Source: CAZGKX01 sp964525945
GTDB taxonomy: Bacteria > Pseudomonadota > Gammaproteobacteria > Legionellales > Legionellaceae
DNA: 16,538 nt
Assembly: GCA_964525945.1 (NCBI GenBank)
Contig: CAZGKX010000058.1
Location: 1-16,538, forward strand
Direction of reading: 5' to 3'
Under the pieces are notes generated by a model. It saw only the letters and a list, made by a program, of their open reading frames with translations, was not told the origin of the DNA and did not search any database. Positions 14,999-16,538 of the stretch are shown here, piece by piece. How positions within the stretch are numbered: position 1 is the stretch's first letter; every line of letters starts with the position of its first letter. A program made the translations under genes and the position numbers.

Positions 14999-15028
14999 TT
15001 GTACAAAAGAATAAATTCGATCTATAGT
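14999..15028 (+). promoter_or_regulatory. Candidate sigma70 promoter for the cystathionine beta-synthase-like gene
   Basis: A good -10 (TATAGT, 15023-15028) has a weak -35 (TTGTAC, 14999-15004) at 18 bases. It sits about 34 bases before the ATG at 15062 in the 198-base divergent region shared with the MFS promoter. No riboswitch or T-box structure is evident in the short leader. Confidence 0.4.
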
Positions 15029-15061
15029 AATTAATTATCCCGTTATTAGGTAGATAACCGC

Positions 15062-16021
15062 ATGATTTATTCAAACATTCTAGAAACAATAGGCCATACA
15101 CCCATTGTCAAAATCAATCATGTGATCGGGGATTTACAATGCCAACTTTATGCCAAGTGCGAATTTTTTAATCCAGGTGGCTCCGTTAAAGATCGTATCG
15201 GTTACGAAATGGTAAAACAAGCGGAACAAGCCGGCCACATTAAACCCGGTGATACCCTCATTGAACCCACCTCAGGCAATACCGGCATTGGCATTGCCTT
15301 GGCGGGAGCGTTACTGGGTTATCATGTCATCATCACCATGCCCAATAAAATGAGCCATGAAAAACAAGTGGTTCTGGAACGGTTAGGTGCGGTCATCTAC
15401 CGAACGCCTTCTGAAGCAGCGTCCAGTGATCCCGACAGCCATATATCCCTTGCCCGACAACTGCAACGTGACATCCCCAATGCCTATATTCTCGACCAAT
15501 ATGCGAACCCTGCAAACCCCAACGCCCACTATTATGGCACAGCGCAGGAAATCATTGATGATTTTACCGAAGGTTTGGACATGATTGTGGTCAGTGTGGG
15601 CACAGGCGGTACCGTCTCAGGACTCGCCAAGCGTTTAAAAGAACATTACCCAGCCATTCAAGTGATTGGGGTTGATCCGATGGGTTCTATTTTAGGCGGT
15701 GGCACAGAAGTGAAACCTTACTTGGTTGAGGGCATAGGTTATGATTTTTTTCCAGACGTGCTTAATAATCAATTGATTGATGCTTATATTAAAACAAATG
15801 ATGCCGACGCCTTCCAAACAGCCCGCCAATTGATTCGCCAAGAAGGCCTATTAGTGGGTGGCTCCAGTGGAGCGGCACTATGGGGTGCTTTGCAAGCCGC
15901 TAAAACATTAAGAAAAGATCAAAAATGTTTGGTGATTCTGCCCGATTCTATCCGTAATTACATGTCCAAATTTGCGAGTGATACCTGGATGGCAGAGCAA
16001 GGCTTGCTAACAACACAGTAA
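15062..16021 (+). CDS. Cystathionine beta-synthase core enzyme (PLP-dependent), no regulatory domains
   Basis: This fold-type II PLP enzyme of 319 residues probably makes cystathionine from serine and homocysteine, or cysteine from O-acetylserine. The PLP lysine is K43 in G-S-V-K-D-R; the substrate loop S-G-N-T-G is at 71-75 and the phosphate-binding G-T-G-G-T at 180-184. Several stretches are closer to eukaryotic-type cystathionine beta-synthase than to CysK/CysM: M-P-N-K-M-S-H-E-K, R-T-P-S-E-A, D-Q-Y-A-N-P-A-N-P-N-A-H-Y, G-V-D-P-M-G-S-I-L, V-E-G-I-G-Y-D-F and L-P-D-S-I-R-N-Y-M-S-K-F. It lacks both the N-terminal haem segment and the C-terminal CBS-domain pair of the human enzyme. AGG at 15048-15050 is the nearest SD match to the ATG, at a long spacing. 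No cystathionine gamma-lyase is in the window. Confidence 0.9.
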   Translation: MIYSNILETIGHTPIVKINHVIGDLQCQLYAKCEFFNPGGSVKDRIGYEMVKQAEQAGHIKPGDTLIEPTSGNTGIGIALAGALLGYHVIITMPNKMSHEKQVVLERLGAVIYRTPSEAASSDPDSHISLARQLQRDIPNAYILDQYANPANPNAHYYGTAQEIIDDFTEGLDMIVVSVGTGGTVSGLAKRLKEHYPAIQVIGVDPMGSILGGGTEVKPYLVEGIGYDFFPDVLNNQLIDAYIKTNDADAFQTARQLIRQEGLLVGGSSGAALWGALQAAKTLRKDQKCLVILPDSIRNYMSKFASDTWMAEQGLLTTQ

Positions 16022-16033
16022 CGCAGTTACTAC

Positions 16034-16537
16034 TCACTGTGGAGAAAGCATACTGCGATCTGCTTGATCCACATAGGCATACACCGTGTTCAAACTCAAA
16101 TAATTTAAGCCTATGGCACGTGCAATAGCCTGCTTCAATGCCAAAATGATTTGCTCATCTTGCGACACTTTAGGCACCGTGCCACGCCTGGAGCTGGCAT
16201 TTTCCAGTTGGCTATAGTAATGCTGGCAACCATGTTCTGCGCCAATCGGAGAATGCTGCATGACTAAATCTGCAACCCCTACCACATGTTTGCTGTAAAT
16301 GGCCAATAACTCGGATTTTTTCATAGCCATTGCTAACAATTCTTGGTGCGCCTTATCATAAGTTTCTAGCACATCTTGTTCAAGGCTGTTTATGCCATTG
16401 CTCATGGTTAATGGCAAGGTCGGCAAAGTCAATAATGCATGGGTATTCATGGATAACAGATAATAATTACCGGGCTGCCTTTGCAGCAATACGCGAGGAT
16501 AAAGAGTGGCGTGATCATTGTTGCTATTGCCTTGATA
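16034..16537 (-). CDS. Unrecognised protein, 3' part; runs off the right edge
   Basis: The frame is open from the window edge to TGA at 16034-16036, about 167 codons. It begins Y-Q-G-N-S-N-N-D-H-A-T-L-Y-P-R, so the true start is outside the window. In-frame TTG (16489) and ATG (Met in L-L-S-M-N-T) codons exist inside but have no convincing ribosome binding site. I do not recognise the family. What is visible is mixed: an apparently globular beginning (L-L-Q-R-Q-P-G-N-Y-Y-L-L), then mainly helical sequence with a long predicted amphipathic helix around E-T-Y-D-K-A-H-Q-E-L-L-A-M-A-M-K-K-S-E-L-L, a few Cys/His residues, and no transmembrane segment. Its stop lies 12 bases from the stop of the convergent cystathionine beta-synthase-like gene. 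Confidence 0.6.
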   Translation of the reverse strand, partial: YQGNSNNDHATLYPRVLLQRQPGNYYLLSMNTHALLTLPTLPLTMSNGINSLEQDVLETYDKAHQELLAMAMKKSELLAIYSKHVVGVADLVMQHSPIGAEHGCQHYYSQLENASSRRGTVPKVSQDEQIILALKQAIARAIGLNYLSLNTVYAYVDQADRSMLSPQ

Positions 16538-16538
16538 G

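Noticed and set aside
16014..16041. CACAGT / ACTGTG inverted repeat between the converging genes as a bidirectional terminator
   Set aside because: The 6-bp stem has a 16-base loop and no T-run on either side, which is too weak to support.

Overview
The window looks like part of a draft or metagenome-assembled chromosome (there is a run of ten Ns at 252-261) from a gammaproteobacterium, most likely in the order Legionellales (Legionella/Coxiella-like). The evidence is the split glycine decarboxylase (GcvPA + GcvPB), a tandem-GNAT gene next to a FabF-type ketosynthase and lpxD, a DUF155/RMD1 membrane protein, and a large ankyrin-repeat protein. That gene company strongly resembles what I remember of the L. 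pneumophila region holding lpxD, fabF, vipF, ravC and the gcv genes. This placement rests on memory and context, not on a search.

Layout. (1) 1-3195, plus strand: a tightly packed operon with the 3' part of gcvPA (interrupted by the N run), a YciI-family gene, gcvPB and a SIMPL-domain membrane-anchored gene. Starts and stops are separated by a few bases or overlap, and a clear intrinsic terminator closes the unit. (2) 3331-4491, plus: a small XRE/phage-repressor-like HTH protein and a tail-anchored RMD1/DUF155 protein. (3) 4643-6779, plus: a tandem GNAT acetyltransferase (VipF-like) coupled to a FabF-like ketosynthase, behind a good extended -10 promoter. (4) 6879-10665, plus: lpxD and polA overlapping by ATGA, with a perfect TATAAT upstream and a strong terminator downstream. 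(5) 10628-10937: a 310-base gene-free stretch holding the polA terminator, a perfect 25-bp inverted repeat and the ankyrin gene's promoter region. (6) 10938-12908, plus: a 656-residue ankyrin-repeat protein, a candidate secreted effector. (7) 12918-14863, minus: rpiA and an EntS-like MFS exporter. (8) 15062-16021, plus: a cystathionine beta-synthase-type PLP enzyme without regulatory domains. (9) 16034 to the right edge, minus: the 3' part of an unrecognised gene.

How the genes fit together. Most of the window is housekeeping: glycine cleavage feeding one-carbon metabolism, lipid A acylation, DNA polymerase I, the pentose phosphate pathway and transsulfuration. Placed among these are three genes that look like host-interaction candidates (RMD1-like, tandem GNAT, ankyrin). 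The ankyrin gene additionally has a PmrA-like box upstream of its -10. No tRNA, rRNA, CRISPR array, insertion sequence or prophage block was seen.
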